NCBI RefSeq assembly: GCF_039540405.1
Contig: NZ_BAABEY010000024.1
Span: 191,716-255,715, forward strand
Source of the DNA: Ravibacter arvi
GTDB lineage: Bacteria > Bacteroidota > Bacteroidia > Cytophagales > Spirosomataceae
DNA length: 64,000 bases
Direction: 5' to 3'
The translations under genes and the position numbers were made by a program. The notes beneath the pieces are model-generated. The model saw nothing but the letters and a program-made list of their open reading frames with translations. It searched no databases and was not told where the DNA came from. This document shows positions 33,941 to 42,065 of the stretch, in pieces. Numbering within the stretch: the first letter of the stretch is position 1; each line of letters begins with the position of its first letter.

Positions 33941-34538
33941 TCCAGGCGCCTGCCTGCGCCTTTTTTTGCTCCGGCTGTTCCCAGGCCTCGCTTTCCTGGT
34001 TCTGACCATTGTATTCGGCGCCTGTACCTCGCTTTCGGAGAAGGGTGCATCGGATGATAGCGGAGTTTTTTTTGACCTCGATCAGCTGGTAAGCGAGCAG
34101 ACGAAATATCTGGCGTCCATTCAGCCGGAAGTAGAAAAAGAACTCCGGCTCAATGGAAAGGCCGAGCGATTGGTATTGGGTGAAGTCGACTGGGACGATG
34201 AATTGGCTCTCTTCAGGCTGGCTGATATTAATAAAGCTTCTTACCAGGACAGCTACGAGGTGGACCGGTCTACTCCACAGGTTGAAGATTACTGGTTGAA
34301 ACCAGGGCACACGCTGCCGGTCCGTCGTCTGAAAGTGCACTACAACGCGGGTGCGGCAACGGAAGTATTTGCTGAAATGAAAGTAGAAAACAAGCTGTTT
34401 GACAGTTATAAGGAGCTTACCCTCCGGCTGGACGGCAATTCTGCAAAAAATCGCCTGCTATCCTATGAGCTAAAGGGGTTTCAGCAATGGCTGCTGGGGG
34501 AAAAAACCTCGTTTGAAGTAAAAGGTACGATTAAATAG
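33921..34538 (+). CDS. Hypothetical lipoprotein
   Basis: I do not recognise this 205-residue protein. It is predicted to be exported as a lipoprotein: a hydrophobic stretch (LFPGLAFLVLTIVFGAC) ends in a lipobox at about residue 35. The rest is soluble, with repeated acidic and aromatic residues, possibly a two-sheet fold (VEDYWLKPGHTLPVRRLKVHYN, then LFDSYKELTLRLDG). The annotated ATG overlaps gpmI by 20 bases and a terminator-like hairpin lies inside its first codons; a TTG start at 33966 would give a normal signal peptide, MLRLFPGLAFLV, and clear the hairpin. Start therefore uncertain. Confidence 0.7.
   Translation: MRKVFCNPGACLRLFLLRLFPGLAFLVLTIVFGACTSLSEKGASDDSGVFFDLDQLVSEQTKYLASIQPEVEKELRLNGKAERLVLGEVDWDDELALFRLADINKASYQDSYEVDRSTPQVEDYWLKPGHTLPVRRLKVHYNAGAATEVFAEMKVENKLFDSYKELTLRLDGNSAKNRLLSYELKGFQQWLLGEKTSFEVKGTIK
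33944..33967 (+). terminator. Terminator-like hairpin after gpmI, inside the next reading frame
   Basis: AGGCGC and GCGCCT pair around a 6-base loop and run straight into TTTTTTT at 33961-33967. It begins 4 bases after the gpmI stop codon and fits an intrinsic terminator, although it overlaps the annotated 5' end of the lipoprotein gene. Confidence 0.6.
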
Positions 34539-34584
34539 CCACCAATTCCCGACAAGTATTTTATTCGAATAACCATCACATTAT

Positions 34585-35454
34585 ATGATTCGTAAAGCAG
34601 TAATTCCGGCGGCCGGTCTTGGTACCAGGTTTCTACCGGCAACCAAGAGTATGCCGAAAGAGATGCTACCGATAATTGACATTCCTACTATCCAGTATGT
34701 GGTCCAGGAGGCGGTTGACTCCGGTATTGATGATATCCTTATTATTTCGGGCAAGGGCAAGAGAGCTATTGAAGACCATTTTGACCGGAATTTTGAGCTG
34801 GAAGCCCGGCTCGAGGAGAAAGAGGACCAGGCCTGGTTCAATGAAATGCGCCGGCTTTCAGATATGGCCAACGTGCATTTTGTAAGGCAGAAGGAGGCGA
34901 ACGGGTTGGGAGATGCCATCTATTATGCCCGGCACCATGTGGGTGATGAGCCGTTTGCAGTGCTGCTCGGCGATACGATCATGGATTCGGTAATACCGGT
35001 AACCCGCCAGCTGGTGGATACTTATGAGCAATACGGCGGGTCGGTGATAGGCGTTGAGACCGTTCCTCACGATAAAGTGAACCGGTACGGAATTGTGGGC
35101 GGCAAAGCATTGAGCGATACCATTCTGCAATTGGATACGCTGATCGAAAAGCCGGCTCCCGAAAACGCACCTTCCGACCTTGCTATAGCCGGAAGGTATA
35201 TCCTTTCTCCTGAGATTTTCGATGCTATTGAAAACACGCCCAAAGGGAAGAATAACGAGATACAACTGACGGATTCGATGTTGTTGCTCCTGAAGCGTGA
35301 AAATTTCTTCGCGCACCTGATCGAAGGCAAGCGTCATGATATCGGGAATAAGCTCGATTTTCTGAAAACGACGGTCGAGTTTGCGCTCAAGCGAAAAGAG
35401 TTTGCAGCCCCGTTCCGTGAATTCCTGAAGGATATTCTGAAGGCTGAAGGGTAG
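34585..35454 (+). CDS. galU: UTP--glucose-1-phosphate uridylyltransferase
   Basis: A 289-residue nucleotidyltransferase that makes UDP-glucose from UTP and glucose 1-phosphate for envelope polysaccharides. IPAAGLGTRFLPATKSMPKEML near residues 7-28 is the G-x-G-T-R nucleotide loop with the catalytic Lys, VQEAVDSGIDDILIISGKGK follows near 41, LLGDTI near 127 is the metal-binding Asp, and ETVPHDKVNRYGIVGG near 153 and IEKPAPENAPSDLAIAGRY are the sugar-binding parts. The length equals that of bacterial GalU. A perfect heptad-repeat hairpin with T-run overlaps its stop codon. Confidence 0.96.
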   Translation: MIRKAVIPAAGLGTRFLPATKSMPKEMLPIIDIPTIQYVVQEAVDSGIDDILIISGKGKRAIEDHFDRNFELEARLEEKEDQAWFNEMRRLSDMANVHFVRQKEANGLGDAIYYARHHVGDEPFAVLLGDTIMDSVIPVTRQLVDTYEQYGGSVIGVETVPHDKVNRYGIVGGKALSDTILQLDTLIEKPAPENAPSDLAIAGRYILSPEIFDAIENTPKGKNNEIQLTDSMLLLLKRENFFAHLIEGKRHDIGNKLDFLKTTVEFALKRKEFAAPFREFLKDILKAEG

Positions 35455-35527
35455 AAATCGGAAATCGGAAGTCGGAAATCGGCCCAGGGTCTGATTTCCG
35501 ACTTCCGATTTCCGATTTCTTTTTTTT
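35453..35527 (+). terminator. GAAATCG heptad hairpin acting as galU terminator
   Basis: A perfect 28-base-pair inverted repeat (35453-35480 with 35493-35520) around a 12-base loop, directly followed by seven T (35521-35527). Each arm is a run of seven-base units GAAATCG, GAAATCG, GAAGTCG, GAAATC. It starts inside the galU stop codon. Same family as 3238 and 36201. Confidence 0.9.
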
Positions 35528-35535
35528 GCAAACTA

Positions 35536-35547
35536 AACACTGTTTAT
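35536..35547. promoter_or_regulatory. Candidate TetR operator before the regulator gene
   Basis: AACACTGTTTAT, part of the perfect palindrome AAACACTGTTT (35535-35545). It sits between a TTTG (35525-35528) and TATATTTA (35548-35555) that could be the -33 and -7 elements of the TetR gene, with 19 bases between them. The same 12 bases recur at 36372. Inferred autoregulatory operator. Confidence 0.6.
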
Positions 35548-35582
35548 TATATTTACGTCGGAATTATAGTAAGTGTATTTCA

Positions 35583-36200
35583 ATGGGTATTTCGGAGAGA
35601 AAAGAAAGGGAGCGGGAGGACATGCAGCGGCTTATTTTAAATGCGGCGCGCAAGTTATTTCTGGAAAATGGTGTGGAGAAAACCAGCATCAGGGCAATTG
35701 CTGATGCCATAGAGTACAGTCCGGCAACGATTTACCTGTATTTTAAGGATAAGAACGAGATTTTTTATGCACTGCATGAGCTGGCATTCCTTACGCTGGC
35801 AGAACATTTCAGGCCGGTTTCCCTGATAAAAGATCCTTTTGCTCAACTCGTGGAACTCGGGCATCTGTATATCCAATGGGCTGTAGAGAATCCCGGCCTG
35901 TATGAACTTTGCTTCCTGATGGAGTCGCCGATGGAAGCCCTGGCCTGCCGTGATGAAAGTTGGGAGCATGGGAAAAACTCATTCGGACTTCTCATGCATA
36001 TCATTGAAGGCTGTATGGCCGCCGGATATTTTAAACAACACGATCCGGAATCGGCAGCGCTCACGGTGTGGAGCTATATCCATGGCCTGGTAACAATATT
36101 CCTCCGCGGCCGGATGAAATTGTTCGACGACGACCGCGATATTGAACGTATTAAAGCATCTTATTCATTGTTTATCAAAATGGTACAGCATGGTTTGTAG
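35583..36200 (+). CDS. TetR family transcriptional regulator
   Basis: A 205-residue repressor. The N-terminal HTH is RLILNAARKLFLENGVEKTSIRAIADAIEYSPATIYLYFKDKNEIFYALHE (residues about 16-66), the standard TetR layout, followed by an all-helical ligand domain with aromatic and cysteine-rich patches near 100-130. It precedes a TolC/HlyD/RND efflux operon on the same strand and is its likely repressor. The shared motif at 35536 and 36372 supports control of both itself and the pump. ATG 35583 was preferred to the TTG at 35526, which lies inside the promoter. Confidence 0.93.
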   Translation: MGISERKEREREDMQRLILNAARKLFLENGVEKTSIRAIADAIEYSPATIYLYFKDKNEIFYALHELAFLTLAEHFRPVSLIKDPFAQLVELGHLYIQWAVENPGLYELCFLMESPMEALACRDESWEHGKNSFGLLMHIIEGCMAAGYFKQHDPESAALTVWSYIHGLVTIFLRGRMKLFDDDRDIERIKASYSLFIKMVQHGL

Positions 36201-36360
36201 GGAAATCGGCGGTCGGAAATCAGAAATCGGCCCTGTTTAACCGGTCCGGTTTGTGTGGTCTGACCTATCCGATCCGGTTTCCGACCTCCGATCCCCGACT
36301 GCGGTTTTCCGACTTCCGATTTCTGACTTCCGATTTCCGATTTCCGACTTCCTTTTTTTG
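36201..36360. repeat. GAAATCG heptad repeat cluster between TetR and efflux genes
   Basis: It begins at the first base after the TetR stop. Left units GGAAATCGGCGGTCGGAAAT, right units with ccgatttctgacttccgatt, then a T-run at 36353-36359. An inner pair (ccggtccggtttg with gatccggtttcc) gives a second, weaker hairpin. It is the longest and most diverged of the three copies. Confidence 0.8.
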
Positions 36361-36371
36361 TTCCCAATTTG

Positions 36372-36383
36372 AACACTGTTTAT
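36372..36383. promoter_or_regulatory. Candidate TetR operator before the efflux operon
   Basis: AACACTGTTTAT, identical to 35536-35547, with palindromic core AACACTGTT. It ends 3 bases before the chosen ATG of the TolC-like gene, where a bound repressor would stop transcription or early elongation. Confidence 0.6.
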
Positions 36384-36386
36384 ATA

Positions 36387-37793
36387 ATGAACATCAGATT
36401 TAAATTTTTGTCGATACTCCTGGTTTTTGCGGTTTCTGCGAGGTTTTCGACCGCGCAGGTAGCGTCTTCGCCTCAGTCCGTTGTTCTGGAGGATTATATA
36501 AGAGAGGGGCTGAGTGGAAACCTGGGACTTCGACAGCAGCAGCTGGAGGTGGCGAAGGCCGTTCAGACGCTGCGGGAAGCGCGGGCACTTTTTTATCCGC
36601 AATTCAGCCTGGCGCCGACGTACTCTCTGGCCTATGGCGGGCGGAAACTGCAGTTTCCGGTCGGAGACCTGCTAAACCCCGCATATGCCGCGCTGAACCA
36701 GCTGACCGGCTCGGACCGGTTCCCCACCGATATACCCAATGTCAACGAGCAGCTCGCTCCGCACAACTTTCACGACACCAAAGTGTCTTTCCAATACGCT
36801 GTTTATAACCCGGAAATAAGGTACAATCACTTGATCCAGAACAGCTTGCTGCATGCCGAAGAGGCGCGGTTGGAACTGGTGACTTCGGAGCTTGTCTTCG
36901 CCATTTCCGAAGCTTATTTCCGTTACCTGCAAACCCTGCAAGCCAATGAAGTGCTGGCGGTTTCGCATAAAACCCTGGCGGAATTGCTCCGCTTGAATAA
37001 CCGGCTTGTTGCCAACAATGTGCTTACCCGCGATGCCGTTCTCTCGACAGAGTACGAGATGGCCGTTCTGGACCAGCAGCGGGTTGAGGCTACCCGCAAC
37101 ACAGGAATAGCCAAGGCCTATTTTAATTTTCTTCTGAATCGTGACTTCGGACATGAGATTGTTGTGGATACTTTGTTGACCGGTAATTTTTCTACGGCTC
37201 CCGGCGATTTGGACCTTCAGAATCTTGTCTCGCAGGCCGTTTCCGGGCGATCAGAAGTGAAGCAGCTCGATCAGACCCTGCTTGCCGCGGGTTATGCGCA
37301 GAAGCTTCAGGAGAAATCGGCCCTGCTTCCCCAGGTTTTTATCGGGGGAAACGCCGGTTTCCAGGGGTTTGGCTACCGGTTTGCCGGGCAACAGTACCTG
37401 CTAACCCAGGCCGGTCTGAAGTGGGACCTCTTTAAAGGTTTCGAGAGGCGGGCTAAAATTGAAAAAGCAAGAATCCAGAAAGATTTGCTTCAAATAAAAC
37501 AGACCGAAACCGGCAGGAAAATTGCGTTGGAAGTTACCGAATCCTATCAGAACTACCAGGCGGCGGTTCAGGGTATGAGGGTAGCGAATGCAGCGTTGGA
37601 AAAAGCGCGCGCCTACTATGCGGTTGTAGAAAGCCGGTACCGCAACCAGAATGTGCTGATGGTAGAGCTGCTGAAAGCAAGGAATGACTGGGAGTCGGCC
37701 GCCATACAGAAGTCGCTGACCGTATATCAGCTGCTGACACGCCAGGCTCATTTACGCCGCGTGACGGGAGACTTATCGTACCGGTATCCATAA
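36387..37793 (+). CDS. TolC-like outer-membrane efflux protein
   Basis: A 468-residue outer-membrane factor. The signal peptide is NIRFKFLSILLVFAVSARFSTAQ. Two long helical repeats typical of TolC follow: LRQQQLEVAKAVQTLREARALFYPQFSL near residue 48 and IEKARIQKDLLQIKQTETGRKIALEV near 360. It should form the trimeric outer-membrane duct of the pump encoded by the next two genes. ATG 36387 was chosen because the signal peptide starts there. Confidence 0.92.
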   Translation: MNIRFKFLSILLVFAVSARFSTAQVASSPQSVVLEDYIREGLSGNLGLRQQQLEVAKAVQTLREARALFYPQFSLAPTYSLAYGGRKLQFPVGDLLNPAYAALNQLTGSDRFPTDIPNVNEQLAPHNFHDTKVSFQYAVYNPEIRYNHLIQNSLLHAEEARLELVTSELVFAISEAYFRYLQTLQANEVLAVSHKTLAELLRLNNRLVANNVLTRDAVLSTEYEMAVLDQQRVEATRNTGIAKAYFNFLLNRDFGHEIVVDTLLTGNFSTAPGDLDLQNLVSQAVSGRSEVKQLDQTLLAAGYAQKLQEKSALLPQVFIGGNAGFQGFGYRFAGQQYLLTQAGLKWDLFKGFERRAKIEKARIQKDLLQIKQTETGRKIALEVTESYQNYQAAVQGMRVANAALEKARAYYAVVESRYRNQNVLMVELLKARNDWESAAIQKSLTVYQLLTRQAHLRRVTGDLSYRYP

Positions 37794-37853
37794 CAGTAAA
37801 TGCACTAGTGAGTTACAAGGTGAGCAAAGCCGGCCGATGACGCTTTCCAGCCC

Positions 37854-37888
37854 AAACCTCACACCTCACACCTCATACCTCACATCTC
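37854..37888. repeat. CTCA heptad repeat before the HlyD-like gene
   Basis: Five consecutive seven-base units: AAACCTC, ACACCTC, ACACCTC, ATACCTC, ACATCTC. It ends 13 bases before the start codon at 37902. Same family as the gene-proximal part of the leader repeats at 16060, 19677 and 54629. Confidence 0.85.
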
Positions 37889-37901
37889 AACTTTTATTCA
37901 T

Positions 37902-38939
37902 ATGAAGTATTGTATTTTTTTTCTCGTACTCGTTGCCGGTTGGGGCCTGAGCAATTGCTCGGGAAATAGAAAACAGGTCGAAGAGCAAACCGGCTCAGCG
38001 CTACCTGTCAGTCTGGCCCGGATAGAAAAGGCGGTGCGCGCCGATCCCGTAAAAACAGCGGGTACCGTTGCCTCACTTTCGGAAGCCAGGCTGGCTTTTA
38101 AAATCGGTGGTGTGATAGAAAAGGTGTATGTAAGGGAGGGAGAGAGTGTCCGGGCCGGGCAGTTGCTCGCAACGCTCAATACCACCGAGATTGATGCCCA
38201 GGTCGGGCAGGCCGAGCTCGCATTTCAAAAGTCCGGGCGCGATTTTGAAAGGGTGAAAAATATGCTTCGCGATACTGCGGCCACGCTTGAACAGTTTCAA
38301 AATGCAGGGACGGCACTGGATATAGCGCAGCAAAATGTTAGCATTGCCCGCTTTAACCGTGATTTTGCAAAGATATCCAGCCCGGTGTCCGGTACGGTTG
38401 TAAAGAAGTTGATGAACGCAGGTGAAGTAGCCGGGCCGGGGACGCCGGTTTTGGTGCTGGTTTCCGGCCGGAAAAGCGACTGGGTGGTCAAAGCAGGGGT
38501 TTCGGACCGGGATTGGGCAAGGTTAAAGCCGGGCGATAAAGCAGAAGTGGAGTTGGATGCCTATCCGGGAGAGGTTTTCCCAGGGACGGTCACTTTTTTG
38601 TCCCAGATGGCCGATCCCATGACGCATCTCTACGAAGTTGAGGTAAAACTGACGGGCCTGCCGCCCAGGTTGGCGTCGGGCCTCTTTGCAAAAATTGCGC
38701 TATGGCCTTCACAGCGCCGGGAATACAGCGTGATTCCGGTGGAAGCCCTGCTGGAAGGGCACGGGCAGCAAGGTTTCGTTTTTGTGGCCAGATCCGGCAA
38801 AGCCAGGAAAATACCGGTGAAAATCGGGTATCTCGACCAGGATAAGGTGTTGCTGACCGGCGGACTGGATAGTGTCGATCAGGTAATTACCGGGGGTAGC
38901 GCCTTCCTTGTGGATGGCGCTGAAGTCCGCGTTCCATAA
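37902..38939 (+). CDS. RND efflux periplasmic adaptor (HlyD/AcrA type)
   Basis: A 345-residue lipoprotein adaptor; the signal ends GLSNC, lipidated at Cys19. A biotinyl-lipoyl half (VYVREGESVRAGQLLATLNTTEIDAQ near 74) is followed by a short helical hairpin (QAELAFQKSGRDFERVKNMLRDTAATLEQFQNA) and the second lipoyl half (SPVSGTVVKKLMNAGEVAGPGTPVLVL near 149). It links the inner-membrane pump to the TolC-like channel. It lies between those two genes, after a 108-base gap carrying CTCA heptad repeats. Confidence 0.94.
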   Translation: MKYCIFFLVLVAGWGLSNCSGNRKQVEEQTGSALPVSLARIEKAVRADPVKTAGTVASLSEARLAFKIGGVIEKVYVREGESVRAGQLLATLNTTEIDAQVGQAELAFQKSGRDFERVKNMLRDTAATLEQFQNAGTALDIAQQNVSIARFNRDFAKISSPVSGTVVKKLMNAGEVAGPGTPVLVLVSGRKSDWVVKAGVSDRDWARLKPGDKAEVELDAYPGEVFPGTVTFLSQMADPMTHLYEVEVKLTGLPPRLASGLFAKIALWPSQRREYSVIPVEALLEGHGQQGFVFVARSGKARKIPVKIGYLDQDKVLLTGGLDSVDQVITGGSAFLVDGAEVRVP

Positions 38940-38979
38940 ACCATAGTTGAAAAGGTAAATCCGCTTACAGGTCGAACCG

Positions 38980-41900
38980 ATGAATTTATCCGAATTTTCT
39001 GTCAGGAACTGGCAATTTATGCTGGTTCTGTTTGTGGGAGTAGTGGCGCTCGGCGTCAATTCCCTGTTGAATATGCCGCGTTCCGAGGATCCTGATTTCT
39101 CCATACCCTCATTCGTTGTGATCTACGTATACCCCGGAACCGATGCGGTAGACATGGAGGAACTCATTGTGAAAAAGGTAGAGGAGCGCTTTAGCGAGCT
39201 GGACAACGTAAAGAAACTGCGTACCACCGTAGACGACGGCCTGGCGGTCGTCACCATCGAGTACGAGTACAAAGAAGATGTCGACGAAAAGTACCAGGAG
39301 GTAATCCGGGAGGTGAATGCGCTCCAGCCCGAACTTCCTTCCGATATTTTCCGTACCGAAATCAGGAAATTTTCGCCTTCGGACGTAAACATCATCCAGG
39401 TTGCCTTACAATCGGAAACGGCTACGTTCCGGGAAATGGAAAGAGAGGCGGACCGGTTGAAGACCACGCTGAACAAAATCGACGGCCTTAAAAACGTTTC
39501 TATCTGGGGCGTGCCATCCAGCACGGTTCGGGTAGATCTCCAGTTGGAAAAGATGGCATTGGAAGGCATTCCGGCCATGCGGGTAATGGGCGCCCTGCAG
39601 GCGGAAAACTACATTATCCCCGGCGGAAGCATACAGGCGGGGAGTCGTAAGTTTAATGTCAAAACCGCGGGCAAATACCAGAGCCTTGATGAAATCCGCA
39701 ACACGATCGTCGGCTCCAACGGGCAGAGAATCGTTTATTTGAAAGATATTGCCACAGTCAGGTACGACTACGAAGAGGAGCATCACTTGGTACGCCTGAA
39801 TGGGACCAGGAGCGTGCTGGTCACCGCCGCACAGAAAGAAGGGCAGCACATACAGCGGGTAGGAAGCCGGATAGATCAGGCTATCGCTCAATTCTCAGAA
39901 AAATTGCCTGCGAACATGAAGCTTACCCGTAATTTTGACCAGGCCGAGAGCGTAGGGGTAAGGCTCGGAAGGTTCGTAAAAGATTTTGCAATTGCCATTT
40001 TCCTTGTGTCGGTTACGTTGCTCCCGCTTGGGTTCAGGGCTGCCCTGGTAGTGATGATCTCGATCCCGTTGTCGCTCTCGATAGGATTGGCCTCTCTGGA
40101 CTACCTTGGTTTCAGTATTAACCAGCTCAGTATCGTGGGACTGATTGTTTCGTTGGGCGTCCTGGTAGATGATTCTATTGTGGTAGTCGAAAATATCGAA
40201 CGTTGGCTGCGGGAAGGGTACCCTAAAAAGGAGGCGGCTATTAAAGCGACCAGCCAGATTACGCTGGCGGTGATCGGTTGTACGGCTACGCTCGTACTGG
40301 CCTTTCTGCCGTTGAATTTTCTGCCGGAGGCGTCGGGTGATTTTATCAGAAGCCTGCCGATGGCCGTTACGCTCACGATCCTGGCGTCGATGATCGTCTC
40401 GCTGACAATTGTCCCTTTTTTGAGCAGCAGGTTACTGAAGTCGGCGCATAACCCCGAGGGGAATATTTTTATGCGTTCACTCCGGCGTGTGATCAGCGGC
40501 ACCTACAGTAAATTGCTCCATAAGGCTTTACAGAATCCGTGGCCCACGCTGCTGGTGGCTTTTGCCTTGTTCGGGCTTTCCCTGCTCATACCCGGAATGA
40601 TCGGATTTTCCCTCTTTCCGAAATCAGAAAAGCCGATGTTTATGATTACCGTAGAAACACCTGAGGGAACTGCCTTGTCTGAGACCGACCGGGTTACCAG
40701 GCTGGTGGAACAAAGACTCTCGGCATTGTCCCGGATCAAGTATGTAACAACCAATGTCGGGATGGGTAACCCGCGGATTTATTACAACGTGATCCAAAGG
40801 TCGGAGGCGACCAATTTTGCCGAATTTTTTGTGCAGCTGCACCCCGTTTCCACTGACGAAAAGGGCGAATTGATTGATCACTTGCGTAAAGAGCTGACCG
40901 ATATCCCTAATGCGAAGGTTCAGGTCAGGGATTTCGAGCAGGGGCCCAATACCGAAGCGCCTATCGCCTTGCGGATCTTCGGGGAGGACCTGGATACGCT
41001 GAAAAAGGTGGCCTCTGATGTGGAAAAAATTCTGAAAGAAACGCCGGGGACGATGTATGTGGACAATCCGCTGGTGAACCGGAAGACGGATCTCCGGGTT
41101 AAAATCAATAAGGAAAAGGCGGGGATGATGGGTGTCTCGATTGCTGACATCAACAGAACTGTGAGGCTCGCCCTGGCCGGGGTCGATATCGGTACGTTTA
41201 AAGACGAAAAAGGGGACGATCATGTGATCAACATCAGTCTGCCGAAAGGAAAAGTCGCCGATCAGTCCGTATTGAATTCCGTTTATATCCCGACCGTAAC
41301 CGGTGCTCCCGTTCCCTTGAACCAGCTGGCTACGCTCCAGTTTGAAAGCGCGGCTACCCAGATCAGGCATTACGACAAGGACCGTTATGTGACCGTCAGC
41401 GCTTATGTCCGGACCGGCTTCCTGGTGGACGATGTATATGCGGCTATTCTCGGCCGCCTGGACCGCTATACCATGCCTGAAAACTTTCGCTACCTGGCAG
41501 CCGGGGAAATAGAAGCGCGGGAGCAATCATTCGGCGGTCTCGATACCGTCATCCTGATTACCTTGTTTGGGTTCCTGGGCGTGCTGATCCTCGAGTTCGG
41601 TAGCTTCAAGAGTTCCCTGATTGTACTTTCTGTAATCCCGCTGGGGATTATCGGGGCATTTACCGCCTTGTGGGTAGTGGGTTTCCCTTTGTCATTCGTA
41701 GCCATAGTCGGCTTGATAGCGCTGGTGGGAATAGAAGTTAAGAATTCCATCCTGTTGGTCGATTTTACCAACCAGCTGAGAAAAGAAGGGATGCCCCTGA
41801 CCGAAGCCATCGAGCATGCCGGTGAAGTCCGTTTTGTTCCTATCGTGCTCACTTCACTCACTGCGATCGGGGGGCTGATTCCGCTCGCCATAGAAGGCAA

Positions 41901-42039
41901 TCCGCTCTATTCGCCCCTGGCCTGGGTGCTGATTGGCGGATTGATTTCCTCTACACTGCTGTCGAGAATCGTAACACCGGTGCTGTATGCGCTACTGCCG
42001 CCGCCAATAGAAAAAACGGTTGCTGCAGGGCCGGCCTGA
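38980..42039 (+). CDS. RND family efflux transporter (AcrB type)
   Basis: A 1019-residue inner-membrane proton-driven pump. Twelve membrane helices surround two large periplasmic loops. The proton-relay aspartates are in SLGVLVDDSIVVVENIERW near residue 388, and the second half carries VGLIALVGIEVKNSILLVDF near 913. The first helix RNWQFMLVLFVGVVALGVNS is typical. Substrate cannot be read from sequence; the subfamily resembles Bacteroidota pumps for hydrophobic compounds rather than CusA metal pumps. It follows the adaptor by 40 bases and completes the operon. Confidence 0.96.
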   Translation: MNLSEFSVRNWQFMLVLFVGVVALGVNSLLNMPRSEDPDFSIPSFVVIYVYPGTDAVDMEELIVKKVEERFSELDNVKKLRTTVDDGLAVVTIEYEYKEDVDEKYQEVIREVNALQPELPSDIFRTEIRKFSPSDVNIIQVALQSETATFREMEREADRLKTTLNKIDGLKNVSIWGVPSSTVRVDLQLEKMALEGIPAMRVMGALQAENYIIPGGSIQAGSRKFNVKTAGKYQSLDEIRNTIVGSNGQRIVYLKDIATVRYDYEEEHHLVRLNGTRSVLVTAAQKEGQHIQRVGSRIDQAIAQFSEKLPANMKLTRNFDQAESVGVRLGRFVKDFAIAIFLVSVTLLPLGFRAALVVMISIPLSLSIGLASLDYLGFSINQLSIVGLIVSLGVLVDDSIVVVENIERWLREGYPKKEAAIKATSQITLAVIGCTATLVLAFLPLNFLPEASGDFIRSLPMAVTLTILASMIVSLTIVPFLSSRLLKSAHNPEGNIFMRSLRRVISGTYSKLLHKALQNPWPTLLVAFALFGLSLLIPGMIGFSLFPKSEKPMFMITVETPEGTALSETDRVTRLVEQRLSALSRIKYVTTNVGMGNPRIYYNVIQRSEATNFAEFFVQLHPVSTDEKGELIDHLRKELTDIPNAKVQVRDFEQGPNTEAPIALRIFGEDLDTLKKVASDVEKILKETPGTMYVDNPLVNRKTDLRVKINKEKAGMMGVSIADINRTVRLALAGVDIGTFKDEKGDDHVINISLPKGKVADQSVLNSVYIPTVTGAPVPLNQLATLQFESAATQIRHYDKDRYVTVSAYVRTGFLVDDVYAAILGRLDRYTMPENFRYLAAGEIEAREQSFGGLDTVILITLFGFLGVLILEFGSFKSSLIVLSVIPLGIIGAFTALWVVGFPLSFVAIVGLIALVGIEVKNSILLVDFTNQLRKEGMPLTEAIEHAGEVRFVPIVLTSLTAIGGLIPLAIEGNPLYSPLAWVLIGGLISSTLLSRIVTPVLYALLPPPIEKTVAAGPA

Positions 42040-42065
42040 GTTTCCCGCCGAAGGCTTCCCTCAGG

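Noticed and set aside
37854..37888. Direct repeats that could be a CRISPR or iteron origin
   Set aside because: Unit length is only 7 bases without spacers, the unit recurs before several genes and no replication initiator gene is present.
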